Source: Tamlana sp. I1 (GTDB lineage: Bacteria > Bacteroidota > Bacteroidia > Flavobacteriales > Flavobacteriaceae). From it: 64,000 nucleotides of DNA. A program made the translations under genes and the position numbers. Each line of letters opens with the position of its first letter. The first letter of the stretch is position 1. The DNA lies in the NCBI RefSeq assembly GCF_015355625.1, contig NZ_JACLAF010000004.1, positions 213,901 through 277,900 of the forward strand, written 5' to 3'. Under the pieces are notes generated by a model. The model worked only from the letters and a program-made list of their open reading frames with translations. It made no database searches and had not been told where the DNA came from. Of the stretch, positions 56,631 through 64,000 are shown piece by piece.

Positions 56631-57779
56631 ATGGCCATGAAGTTCGATACCCGTTACCCTTCAATTGATGATTTAAGGGCTAGGGCACAAAAAAAAATAC
56701 CAAAATTTGCTTTTGAATATTTAGATGGAGGATGTAATGAAGATGTTAATCTAATACGAAATACGTCTGAGTTAAGAGATGTACAACTTAAGCCAAATTA
56801 TTTAAGGGCACATAAAGGGTCGTCTTTAAAAACAAATTTATTCGGGATAGAATATGATGCCCCGTTCGGAATTGCTCCAGTTGGTTTACAAGGACTAATA
56901 TGGCCAAATTCTCCAGAGATTTTAGCCAAAGCCGCATTCGAGCATAATATTCCTTTTATATTGAGTACCGTAACAACTACAAGTATTGAGCGTGCAAGCG
57001 AATTAACCGAAGGGAAAGCTTGGTTTCAATTGTATCATCCAACCGAAGATAAGTTGAGAGACGATATAATTAAACGCGCTGAAGCAGCAGAATGCCCTGT
57101 GTTGGTAATTCTTTGCGATGTGCCAACATTCGGTTTTAGACCAAGAGATATAAGAAACGGTTTAGCTATGCCGCCAAAAATGAATCTAACAAATATTTTA
57201 CAAGCATTTGGGCGACCAGATTGGAGCTTGCAAACCCTAAAACATGGCATTCCAAATTTTGAGGTTTTAAAACCTTATATGCCTAAAGGATTAGATTTAA
57301 ACCAGTTGGGGAAGTTTATGGATGACACTTTTAGTGGCCGATTAAACGAAGAAAAAATTAAACCTATTCGCGATATGTGGAAAGGGAAGTTAGTGATTAA
57401 GGGTGTTGCGAGTCATGAAGATGCCGAAGAGGCCATTCGTTTAGGCTTAGATGGTATTATTGTATCGAATCATGGTGGGCGTCAATTAGATGCAGGAGAA
57501 TCTACAATAAAACCATTATCTACAATTGCCGAAAAATATGGCGATCAAATTGAAGTGATGATGGATAGTGGTATTCGTTCAGGACCCGATGTTGCACGTG
57601 CCATGGCTAGTGGTGCTAAATTCACTTTTATGGGACGTTCATTTATGTATGGCGTTTCAGCCCTTGGAAATGCAGGTGGAAATCATACAATTTCTTTATT
57701 GAAAACAGAATTACAACAAGTTATGGATCAGCTTTGTTGTGAAACGACACGCGATTTTCCAAACCACTTAGTTAAATAA
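56631..57779 (+). CDS. lldD: FMN-dependent L-lactate dehydrogenase-type alpha-hydroxy acid dehydrogenase
   Basis: A 382-residue flavoprotein of the FMN-dependent alpha-hydroxyacid family. Segments: FAFEYLDGGCNEDVN, PFGIAPVGLQGLIWP for FMN, the WFQLYHP and VPTFGFRPRDIRNG substrate region, and IIVSNHGGRQLDAG carrying the catalytic His281. The C-terminal IEVMMDSGIRSGPDVARAM binds FMN phosphate. In this operon it should oxidise L-lactate (from lactaldehyde) to pyruvate. It starts 12 bases after the aldolase-like gene. Glycolate or other 2-hydroxy acids are alternative substrates, but the rhamnose context favours lactate. Confidence 0.87.
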   Translation: MAMKFDTRYPSIDDLRARAQKKIPKFAFEYLDGGCNEDVNLIRNTSELRDVQLKPNYLRAHKGSSLKTNLFGIEYDAPFGIAPVGLQGLIWPNSPEILAKAAFEHNIPFILSTVTTTSIERASELTEGKAWFQLYHPTEDKLRDDIIKRAEAAECPVLVILCDVPTFGFRPRDIRNGLAMPPKMNLTNILQAFGRPDWSLQTLKHGIPNFEVLKPYMPKGLDLNQLGKFMDDTFSGRLNEEKIKPIRDMWKGKLVIKGVASHEDAEEAIRLGLDGIIVSNHGGRQLDAGESTIKPLSTIAEKYGDQIEVMMDSGIRSGPDVARAMASGAKFTFMGRSFMYGVSALGNAGGNHTISLLKTELQQVMDQLCCETTRDFPNHLVK

Positions 57780-57811
57780 TAGAATTCAATAAAGCTTATC
57801 AAATTTTTCAA

Positions 57812-59251
57812 ATGAAACATTATAAACAATATATAAACGGACAGTTCGTAGATTCAAAAGCCACTGGTGTGATCGAAATTTTAAACCCCTGTACCGAAGA
57901 AATCATAAGTACTATTTCTACAGGAACTATTGAAGATGCTAATCATGCCTTAGAAGCCGCCCAAGCAGCACAACCAGCCTGGGAAGCTTTACCAGCGATT
58001 CAAAGAGCAGCTTTTTTACATAAAATGGCCGATGTTATTAGAGAAAATAGAGTGTTTTTGGCTGAAACTTTGTCGAAGGAACAAGCTAAGGTCATTGGCT
58101 TAGCACAAGTTGAAATTGATGTTACGGCCGATTATTTTGATTACAACGCAGGATGGGCCAGACGTATTGAGGGAGAAATTATTCAAAGCGATCGCGCTAA
58201 AGAACATATTTACCTTCATAAAGTGCCAATTGGAGTTGCTGTTGGTATTTGTCCTTGGAACTTTCCTTTTTTCGTAATGGCTAGAAAAGTGGCCGCTTCA
58301 CTTGTAACAGGAAATACATGTGTTATAAAACCAAGTTCTGAAGCACCAAATACTATTATGGAATTTGCTGAGTTAATTCAGAAAATTGAATTGCCAGCAG
58401 GAGTTTTAAATTTTGTTTGTGGGGCAGGACGAACTGTAGGGAACGCGCTTTCAAAAAGTCCTATTACAGGTATTATTAGTTTAACAGGAAGTGTTTCTGC
58501 AGGTCAACAAATTATTGCAGCAGCAGCCGAAAATATCACCAAAGTTTCTTTAGAATTAGGCGGAAAGGCCCCTGCTATTGTTTGTGCCGATGCGAATTTA
58601 GAATTAGCAGTAAATGCTGTTGTGGCTTCAAAAGTGATTTTTAGCGGACAAGTTTGTAATTGTGCAGAACGTGTTTATGTAGAAGACAGTATCTACGATG
58701 AATTTGTGGAAAAACTAACGAAGAAAATGAGCGAGGTTACCGTTGAAGATGCATTAACTGGAGTGAATGCAGATATGAGTAGTTTAGTTTCTAAATCTCA
58801 AGTAGATAAAATTTCAGAGATGGTTGAATTTGCCAAAAAGGAAGGTGCCGAAGTTTTAGTAGGAGGTAAGCGTCCGGAAAAATTTAGTAAAGGGTATTTC
58901 TATGAGCCTACACTTTTAACAAATTGTACTCAGGACATGCAAGTTATTCAAGAAGAAGTTTTTGGACCTGTTTTACCAGTAATGAAATTCAACACATTAG
59001 ATGAAGCCATAGCGCTGGCTAACGATTGTCAATATGGTTTAACATCATCAATATTTTCAGAAAATTATAACAACATCATGCATGCTACTAATAGCTTGCA
59101 ATTTGGTGAAACTTATGTAAATAGAGAACATTTTGAAGCTATTCAAGGTTTCCATGCAGGATGGAAAAAATCTGGAATTGGCGGTGCAGATGGAAAACAT
59201 GGTATGGAAGAATATTTGCATACACGAGTGGTTTATGCAAAGTATTACTAA
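57812..59251 (+). CDS. aldA: Aldehyde dehydrogenase, lactaldehyde dehydrogenase-type
   Basis: A 479-residue NAD(P)-dependent aldehyde dehydrogenase. The PWNFPFFVMARK motif, FGG cofactor-binding region, catalytic Glu248 in LELGGKAP and nucleophile Cys282 in SGQVCNCAERVYV are all present. The C-terminal EEVFGPVLPVMKFN and HFEAIQGFHAGW fit the AldA group that oxidises L-lactaldehyde to L-lactate (and glycolaldehyde to glycolate). It is the last gene of the rhamnose operon, following the lactate dehydrogenase, which gives lactaldehyde, lactate, pyruvate in order. Terminated at 59269-59298. Cytoplasmic. Confidence 0.91.
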   Translation: MKHYKQYINGQFVDSKATGVIEILNPCTEEIISTISTGTIEDANHALEAAQAAQPAWEALPAIQRAAFLHKMADVIRENRVFLAETLSKEQAKVIGLAQVEIDVTADYFDYNAGWARRIEGEIIQSDRAKEHIYLHKVPIGVAVGICPWNFPFFVMARKVAASLVTGNTCVIKPSSEAPNTIMEFAELIQKIELPAGVLNFVCGAGRTVGNALSKSPITGIISLTGSVSAGQQIIAAAAENITKVSLELGGKAPAIVCADANLELAVNAVVASKVIFSGQVCNCAERVYVEDSIYDEFVEKLTKKMSEVTVEDALTGVNADMSSLVSKSQVDKISEMVEFAKKEGAEVLVGGKRPEKFSKGYFYEPTLLTNCTQDMQVIQEEVFGPVLPVMKFNTLDEAIALANDCQYGLTSSIFSENYNNIMHATNSLQFGETYVNREHFEAIQGFHAGWKKSGIGGADGKHGMEEYLHTRVVYAKYY

Positions 59252-59268
59252 TTAAGGGATTATAATTA

Positions 59269-59298
59269 AACTCAGTTACTTATGTAGCTGAGTTTTTT
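59269..59298 (+). terminator. Rho-independent terminator of the rhamnose operon
   Basis: AACTCAGTTAC pairs with GTAGCTGAGTT (one G-T) around a TTAT loop, followed by six T. It is 17 bases after the aldA stop. Confidence 0.88.
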
Positions 59299-59490
59299 GT
59301 TAAAATATATGATTACATCACAATACAGGACAGAAAACAAATAGTTCGCATTTATTTTCGTAACACTAATAGTCAAAGCTTTATAATTAAGGTGCTTAAT
59401 TTGATAGGCTGTGTTTAACCCTCACATGCTAATTTTTGGCTAATAAATGAAAAAAAGAGAACTTTAATAAATACAAACTAGCAACTAAAT

Positions 59491-60903
59491 ATGTCAGAAT
59501 ATAGTCAAGAACAAGATGCCATTGAACAGCTCGCAGGAGGTGAATTTGAAAGAACCCCTGTACCGCAGTCTAAACTTAAAGGTTGGAAAAGTTTTATAGG
59601 AATGTATGCCGGCGAGCATGCTGCTGGAACAGAATTTATGATAGGCCCTTTATTTTTAACTGCTGGAGTAAGTGCCTTCGATTTAATAATTGGTTTACTT
59701 ATAGGTAATATATTAGCGGTTTTAAGCTGGCGTTTTTTAACAGCAGAAATTGCTGTAAAAAACAGACTTACTTTATATTTTCAATTAGAGAAAATTTGTG
59801 GTAAAAAATTAGTCACGGGCTATAATTTAGCCAATGGTATATTGTTTTGTTTTCTGGCAGGTTCTATGATAACAGTTTCAGCAACAGCAGTTGGTATACC
59901 TTTCGATATGCCCATGCCAAAACTAACAGACACCATGCCTAATGGTTTAACTTGGATTGTTATTGTAATCCTTATCGGCGCTGTTATTTCAATAATTGCA
60001 GCTAGAGGTTATGACACAGTTACCAAAGCAGCCAATTGGATGTCTCCAGTTATTGTCATTGCGTTTGTAGCTTGTGGAATCGTTGCACTTAATCAATTAG
60101 GTGTTCGTAGTTTTTCAGATTTTTGGAATATCTGGGGAGAAGGTGGAGAGCCTTTTCCTGGACAAACAAAATTTACCTTTTGGCATGTTGTTATTTGGTC
60201 ATGGTTTGCCAATGGAGCGATGCATATTGGTATGTCTGATTTGTCTGTGTTTAGATTCGCTAAGGAAGCAAAAGCTGGATGGGCAACAGCAGCAGGGATG
60301 TATGTTGGGCATTATATGGCTTGGATTGCAGCGGCCCTATTATATGCGGTTTATTTAAAATCGCCAGAAGCTCAGGCCTTTTTAAGTAACGGCGAAGCAC
60401 CTCCTGTAGCACCAGGACCTTTAGCTAATAATGCTATTGGAATCCTAGGAATTATTGCCGTTGTTTTAGCGGGATGGACTACAGCTAACCCAACCATATA
60501 CAGAGCGGGATTAGCATTTCAAGCTATTTTACCTAAACTATCTACAGCTAAAGTAACAATATTAGCAGGTACTGTAGCAACCGTAGCAGGATTATTCCCC
60601 GCCTTTGCGATGAAATTATTAGGCTTTGTAGCACTATATGGTTTTATTCTTGCACCTTTTGGAGCCGTTATTGTCTTTGAACATTTTTTCCATAAACAAG
60701 CGGGTATTGTTAAAAATTATGCAGAATTAGCGCAACTATCCTTTAATAAATCTGTGTTTTTGGCGTGGGCTATTAGTTTTGGTATTTTTTATTTTATTTC
60801 TATTCAGTTTGATGTGTTTTTATCCTTTGTAACACTACCTGCGTGGTTATTATGTGGGGTATTATTTTTAGTTTTTAGTAAAATGTATCAGAAGAAATTT
60901 TAA
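59491..60903 (+). CDS. NCS1-type permease (cytosine/purine permease family), substrate unknown
   Basis: A 470-residue transporter with about 12 membrane helices and the NCS1 nucleobase-cation symporter layout. A polar 35-residue N-terminus precedes the first helix; conserved stretches include GPLFLTAGVSAFDLIIG, ARGYDTVTKAANWMSPVIV and GWTTANPTIYRAG. Typical substrates are cytosine, purines, uracil, hydantoins or thiamine. It sits between rhamnose catabolism and a TonB receptor, without nucleobase genes nearby, so a non-nucleobase substrate (for example a sugar-derived compound) is possible but not shown. It has its own terminator at 60933. The 192 bases upstream hold no clear promoter motif. 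Confidence 0.86.
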   Translation: MSEYSQEQDAIEQLAGGEFERTPVPQSKLKGWKSFIGMYAGEHAAGTEFMIGPLFLTAGVSAFDLIIGLLIGNILAVLSWRFLTAEIAVKNRLTLYFQLEKICGKKLVTGYNLANGILFCFLAGSMITVSATAVGIPFDMPMPKLTDTMPNGLTWIVIVILIGAVISIIAARGYDTVTKAANWMSPVIVIAFVACGIVALNQLGVRSFSDFWNIWGEGGEPFPGQTKFTFWHVVIWSWFANGAMHIGMSDLSVFRFAKEAKAGWATAAGMYVGHYMAWIAAALLYAVYLKSPEAQAFLSNGEAPPVAPGPLANNAIGILGIIAVVLAGWTTANPTIYRAGLAFQAILPKLSTAKVTILAGTVATVAGLFPAFAMKLLGFVALYGFILAPFGAVIVFEHFFHKQAGIVKNYAELAQLSFNKSVFLAWAISFGIFYFISIQFDVFLSFVTLPAWLLCGVLFLVFSKMYQKKF

Positions 60904-60932
60904 ACTTTTTCTATAAAATATTTTTCATAATG

Positions 60933-60954
60933 TTTAGCCCTTTTTAGGGCTAAA
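60933..60954 (+). terminator. Hairpin terminator after the NCS1 permease
   Basis: TTTAGCCCT and AGGGCTAAA pair exactly (9 bp) around TTTT, 30 bases after the stop. The tail is T-rich (TTTATAAT), without a long T-run. Confidence 0.65.
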
Positions 60955-61003
60955 TTTATAATATGAAACTAACTGAATTAAAATTTATTTAAATGTAAAT
61001 AGA

Positions 61004-61025
61004 CTTTGTTATTACCGTAACAAAG
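61004..61025. promoter_or_regulatory. Inverted repeat in front of the TonB receptor gene
   Basis: CTTTGTTA and TAACAAAG are exact reverse complements separated by TTACCG, ending 20 bases before the ATG. A CTTTG at 61004 also resembles part of a -7 box (TAGACTTTG). The arrangement looks like an operator overlapping the start of transcription. Confidence 0.5.
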
Positions 61026-61045
61026 CGAAAACTTAAATAAGGTTT

Positions 61046-63529
61046 ATGAAATTAAAATTATTTACAATAGGAGTATTTTTCCTATTCTCATTCATTAAAA
61101 TACAAGCTCAAGTAACAGGGATCATTTTAGATTCAGAAAGTCAAATACCTATAGATTATGCTACTGTAGCATTATATAAAGTGGCAGATAGTACTTTGGT
61201 TAATGGCGTTATAACAAACGAACAGGGTGTTTTTACTTTAGATAACTTAAAGAAAGGGAATTACTATATAGCGGCATCGTTTATAGGATATACCACTAAA
61301 ACCACTAAAACGTTTTTGGTAGATAAATCTCAATCTTTCATAGACCTTGGAACTTTGTATCTAGAACCTAGTTTGGAACGTTTAAATGAAGTGGTGGTTC
61401 AAGGAAAAAGGAGTGCGGTGGTTAATAAAGTTGACCGACAAGTTTTTTCAACTAAGAATTTTCAAAATGCCTTGAGTGGCAGTGGTGTGGATCTTTTAAA
61501 GAATATACCCTCTGTAAACGTAAATGGTGATGGTCAAATTGCTTTAAGAGGGAGTACAAGTTTTGTATTGCTTTTAAATGGTAAACCTATACAAAGTAGT
61601 GCCATACAAATTTTAGCACAGCTTCCTGCGAATGCCATAGAGCGGGTTGAAGTTATTACAGCACCTTCGGCTAAATATGACCCTGAAGGTAAATCAGGGA
61701 TTTTAAATATTATAACCAAAAAAGGGGCTATAAATGGCGCTTTTACCCAAGTAAACTTAAAATTAGGATTTCCTAGTATAGAAGATTATGATAATGCCGA
61801 ACCGGCGGGACGTTATGGAGGAGATTTTACCTATAATGTACGAAGGGATGCTTGGAATTTTTCTTTAGGAGCGAGCTATCAGAGAAATGATATTGCAGGA
61901 AGAAGGGAAGGTGATGTTTATACCATAATAAATGACACTTTAACACGTTTTCCGTCTGATGGGGAACGTAGTTTTGATGAAATTAACTATTCTGGGCGAT
62001 TAAATTTAGATTATACCCCAAGCGAATCCAACAGTTTTTCTTTAGGGGTTTATGCAGGAAAACGTTCTAAAGATAGACGTGCTACAATTTTGTATTACGA
62101 TAATCATGCTATTACCCCTGCAGATGGGGATGATTCGGATAGGATATATACATTTCAATACTTAAACGATAATTTAAGAATTCGGAAAAGTGATTTTGTA
62201 GTTGCAAGTTTCGATTACGCTCATACCTTCGGAAATTCATCTAATCTCTCGGCGTCTTTTTTATATGAATACACCTTTTTGGGCGGCCCAACTACAAACG
62301 AGAATTTAGGGTATCCAGATACCAGTCAGATCTTGCAAGAAGAATATAATACCAATGACAATCCCTTAAATGGTATTCGCTTTCAATTGGGTTACGAATT
62401 TAAACCTCTAGAAATAGGACAGTTTTCAGTAGGCTATCAGTATAGAAATTTAGATCATAAGGGGGATTTTATTTATGAAAGAAAAGACCTTAATACGGGC
62501 GATTTTGTTTTAGTTCCAGAATTTTCAAGTGAAGTAAATTTAACTCGTGAGATTAATTCTGGTTATGTACAATTAGATAAGTCCTTAGAGAAGTTTGATT
62601 ATAGTTTAGGACTTCGATTGGAAAGTATGGATAGAGACCTGTATTTAAAGGATAAGGTTGGGGTAGTGGATACAACGTATGCTTACGATTTTGTTAAGTT
62701 ATACCCATCTGCATCCGTTCAATATAAAATCAATGATGATTTAAAAGTAAAAGCGGCTTATAGCAGACGCGTAGAAAGGACAACATCGTTTAAAATGAAT
62801 CCATTTCCCGAACGTGAACATTCAGAAACCTTAGAACAAGGAGATCCTACGTTAAAACCAGAATTTATCGATTTGGTAGAATTAGGAGTCGTTAAAGATC
62901 TTGAAAAAGGTAATTCGTTGTATGGAACGTTTTATTATCGAGATGTCAAGAATCTAATTAATCGGGTAAATACAGTTTATAATGATACCATTTTAAATAG
63001 AATATATTCAAATGTGGGTACTGGAAAATCTATAGGCTTAGAGTTAGGATCAGAATTTAATATCACCGAATCGTGGGATAACTTTGTAGGTGCTAATTTG
63101 TATTCGTACACTATAGACGGTGCATATAATGGCTATGCTATTGATACGAGTAGTTTTGTATATTCCTTAAATATAAATTCTACTTATAATTTTTCAGATA
63201 CGGCAGCGTTACAATTTACCTTTAATTATTTGTCGGATAGAGTAACCGCCCAGGGAGAGGATTCAGAATTTTATTCCCCTAATTTGTCGTTTAAAAAATC
63301 ATTTTTAAACAATCAGTTGGTGGCCACTTTACAATGGCAGAATATAGATATGGGGCTTCTAAATACCAACGAACAACGGATAACGACTTGGCAAGACAAC
63401 TCATTTTATACCACCACAAATTACGTGTACGAAGTAGATATGGTATTTTTAAACTTAACTTACACATTTAATAAAGTTAAAAATCAATCTAAATTTATTG
63501 AAAGTGAATTTGGTAAACGTGAGTTTTAA
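61046..63529 (+). CDS. TonB-dependent outer-membrane receptor (OMP_b-brl_3 type)
   Basis: An 827-residue outer-membrane receptor. Signal peptide to FIKIQAQ; a carboxypeptidase-regulatory-like beta domain (about 25-105, with GIILDSESQIPIDYATVALY); a plug-like part (ALSGSGVDLLKNIPSVNVNG, IERVEVITAPSAKYDPEGKSGILNIITKKG) and a long beta-barrel ending VFLNLTYTFNKVKNQSKF. It belongs to the shorter, non-SusC receptor group and has no SusD partner nearby. It may import another ligand such as an iron carrier or a peptide. It lies downstream of the NCS1 permease and an inverted-repeat operator. Link to the polysaccharide locus is uncertain. Confidence 0.88.
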   Translation: MKLKLFTIGVFFLFSFIKIQAQVTGIILDSESQIPIDYATVALYKVADSTLVNGVITNEQGVFTLDNLKKGNYYIAASFIGYTTKTTKTFLVDKSQSFIDLGTLYLEPSLERLNEVVVQGKRSAVVNKVDRQVFSTKNFQNALSGSGVDLLKNIPSVNVNGDGQIALRGSTSFVLLLNGKPIQSSAIQILAQLPANAIERVEVITAPSAKYDPEGKSGILNIITKKGAINGAFTQVNLKLGFPSIEDYDNAEPAGRYGGDFTYNVRRDAWNFSLGASYQRNDIAGRREGDVYTIINDTLTRFPSDGERSFDEINYSGRLNLDYTPSESNSFSLGVYAGKRSKDRRATILYYDNHAITPADGDDSDRIYTFQYLNDNLRIRKSDFVVASFDYAHTFGNSSNLSASFLYEYTFLGGPTTNENLGYPDTSQILQEEYNTNDNPLNGIRFQLGYEFKPLEIGQFSVGYQYRNLDHKGDFIYERKDLNTGDFVLVPEFSSEVNLTREINSGYVQLDKSLEKFDYSLGLRLESMDRDLYLKDKVGVVDTTYAYDFVKLYPSASVQYKINDDLKVKAAYSRRVERTTSFKMNPFPEREHSETLEQGDPTLKPEFIDLVELGVVKDLEKGNSLYGTFYYRDVKNLINRVNTVYNDTILNRIYSNVGTGKSIGLELGSEFNITESWDNFVGANLYSYTIDGAYNGYAIDTSSFVYSLNINSTYNFSDTAALQFTFNYLSDRVTAQGEDSEFYSPNLSFKKSFLNNQLVATLQWQNIDMGLLNTNEQRITTWQDNSFYTTTNYVYEVDMVFLNLTYTFNKVKNQSKFIESEFGKREF

Positions 63530-63573
63530 ACGTTTTATTCTTGATAAGTTCTATTTATTATTAAATTGAAATA

Positions 63574-63587
63574 GACACAATTGTGTC
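63574..63587. promoter_or_regulatory. 14-base palindrome after the TonB receptor
   Basis: GACACAATTGTGTC is a perfect palindrome 45 bases past the stop. It can form a short 5-bp hairpin with AATT loop, followed by ATTTTAATT; it may be a weak terminator or an operator. Confidence 0.35.
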
Positions 63588-63700
63588 ATTTTAATTAAAT
63601 TTGATAAGTGAATGTCAAATAATCATTTAAATATGTCCTATAGAGTGTCCTATTTGAAAATATTGTTTTTAAGTGATTGAAATACAGTGTGTTGAATTTT

Positions 63701-63725
63701 GTTTCAAAATCCTGCCACCCCGACA
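63701..63725 (+). tRNA. Remnant resembling the 3' end of a tRNA (possible attachment site)
   Basis: GTTTCAAAATCCTGC looks like a T-arm 3' part and CACCCCG followed by A looks like an acceptor strand with discriminator base, as in proline-type tRNA ends. The 5' half of a tRNA, including the matching GCAGG and CGGGGTG, is absent from the sequence just upstream, so this is not a working gene. It is directly followed by a hairpin terminator. Confidence 0.4.
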
Positions 63726-63747
63726 AATATCAATTTTAAATTGAATC

Positions 63748-63784
63748 AAAACCTTGTAAATCTTATGATTTATGAGGTTTTTTT
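63748..63784 (+). terminator. Terminator after the tRNA-like remnant
   Basis: AAAACCTTGTAAAT and ATTTATGAGGTTTT form a 14-bp stem (two G-T pairs) with a 6-base loop, then a T-run. No protein gene ends directly before it; it is placed as if it belonged to a small RNA gene whose body is missing. Confidence 0.75.
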
Positions 63785-63862
63785 GTTTTATATGATAAAT
63801 CATAAAGCAAGAAATCAAGAGGTATATCTGGGATCAAGAGCAAAAGTTGTGGGATTTTAGAA

Positions 63863-64000
63863 TTAAGCAAAAATAGTAGTTAATCTATAGAGGAAGAATT
63901 TTACGTTTCTCACGCCTCTGAACTGCGTTCTAAAAGCTTTAATTTTGGCATTAAAGGATTCTGCAGAAGCATTTGTACTTCTATTAATAAAATAGTTTAG
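63863..64000 (-). CDS. IS transposase C-terminus (ISAon1/ISL3-like), cut by window edge
   Basis: Read on the minus strand, the last 138 bases encode 45 residues and a stop: the segment NRSTNASAESFNAKIKAF followed by RTQFRGVRNVKFFLYRL. This is the conserved C-terminal block of ISAon1-type DDE transposases of flavobacteria, including the catalytic Glu in NASAESFN. The rest lies beyond the right edge. It cannot be judged here whether the element is intact. The IS end should lie within the following 60 bases (below 63863), but no boundary repeat can be proven with only one end visible. Confidence 0.75.
   Translation of the reverse strand, partial: LNYFINRSTNASAESFNAKIKAFRTQFRGVRNVKFFLYRLTTIFA

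Noticed and set aside
1..64000. CRISPR arrays, rRNA genes, complete tRNA genes, prophage genes
   Set aside because: No regularly spaced direct repeats, no rRNA segments, no full cloverleaf-like tRNA and no phage structural genes were seen.

Overview
The window looks like chromosome of a marine flavobacterium (Bacteroidota). The DNA is AT-rich, there is a SusC/SusD pair and a hybrid two-component regulator, one secreted enzyme carries a type IX secretion sorting domain, several promoters show the Bacteroidota -7 element (TAnnTTTG), and sulfatases and lyases are abundant. Almost the whole window is one large polysaccharide utilisation locus plus the monosaccharide pathways that go with it. The mix of polysaccharide lyases, sulfatases, unsaturated-uronate enzymes, uronate catabolism and a full L-rhamnose pathway fits a sulfated rhamnose/uronic-acid polymer. 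Ulvan from green algae is the best guess. This is inference, because no substrate can be read directly from sequence.

Layout. (1) 2-28634, plus strand: exported depolymerisation enzymes. These are a cut C-terminal fragment, a GH2, a small membrane peptide, an alginate-lyase-fold protein, a GH106, a CBM-bearing heparinase-II/III-like lyase with a T9SS tail, a BNR_4 propeller, five sulfatases in tandem, a second heparinase-II/III-like lyase, an exported lactonase-type propeller, a beta-helix protein and a second GH2. (2) 28742-28871: a palindromic intergenic repeat between convergent genes. (3) 28905-31732, minus strand: DUF4861 protein, KduD and KduI. (4) 32114-42184, plus strand: HTCS regulator, then a tiny membrane ORF, SusC, SusD and a GH88 unsaturated glucuronyl hydrolase, closed by a strong terminator. 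(5) 42277-49722: a LacI-type regulator facing away from a uronate operon (SDR reductase, UxuA, UxaC, TRAP transporter), with two identical operator-like boxes around the promoter. (6) 50392-59251: rhamnose catabolism to lactate and pyruvate (aldolase/dehydrogenase fusion, isomerase, kinase, duplicated class II aldolase-like protein, FMN L-lactate dehydrogenase-type enzyme, aldehyde dehydrogenase). (7) 59491-63529: an NCS1-type permease and a TonB-dependent receptor. (8) 63530-64000: a tRNA-3'-end-like remnant with terminator, and the end of an IS transposase, suggesting the right border of the locus is a recombination site.

Likely flow: SusC/D import oligomers; lyases and sulfatases act outside the cell and in the periplasm; GH88, GH106 and GH2 release monomers; unsaturated uronate goes through KduI/KduD, glucuronate through UxaC/SDR/UxuA to 2-keto-3-deoxygluconate, and rhamnose through isomerase, kinase and aldolase to DHAP and lactaldehyde, then lactate and pyruvate. 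KDG kinase, KDPG aldolase and a sulfatase-maturing enzyme are not in the window. The locus begins before position 1.
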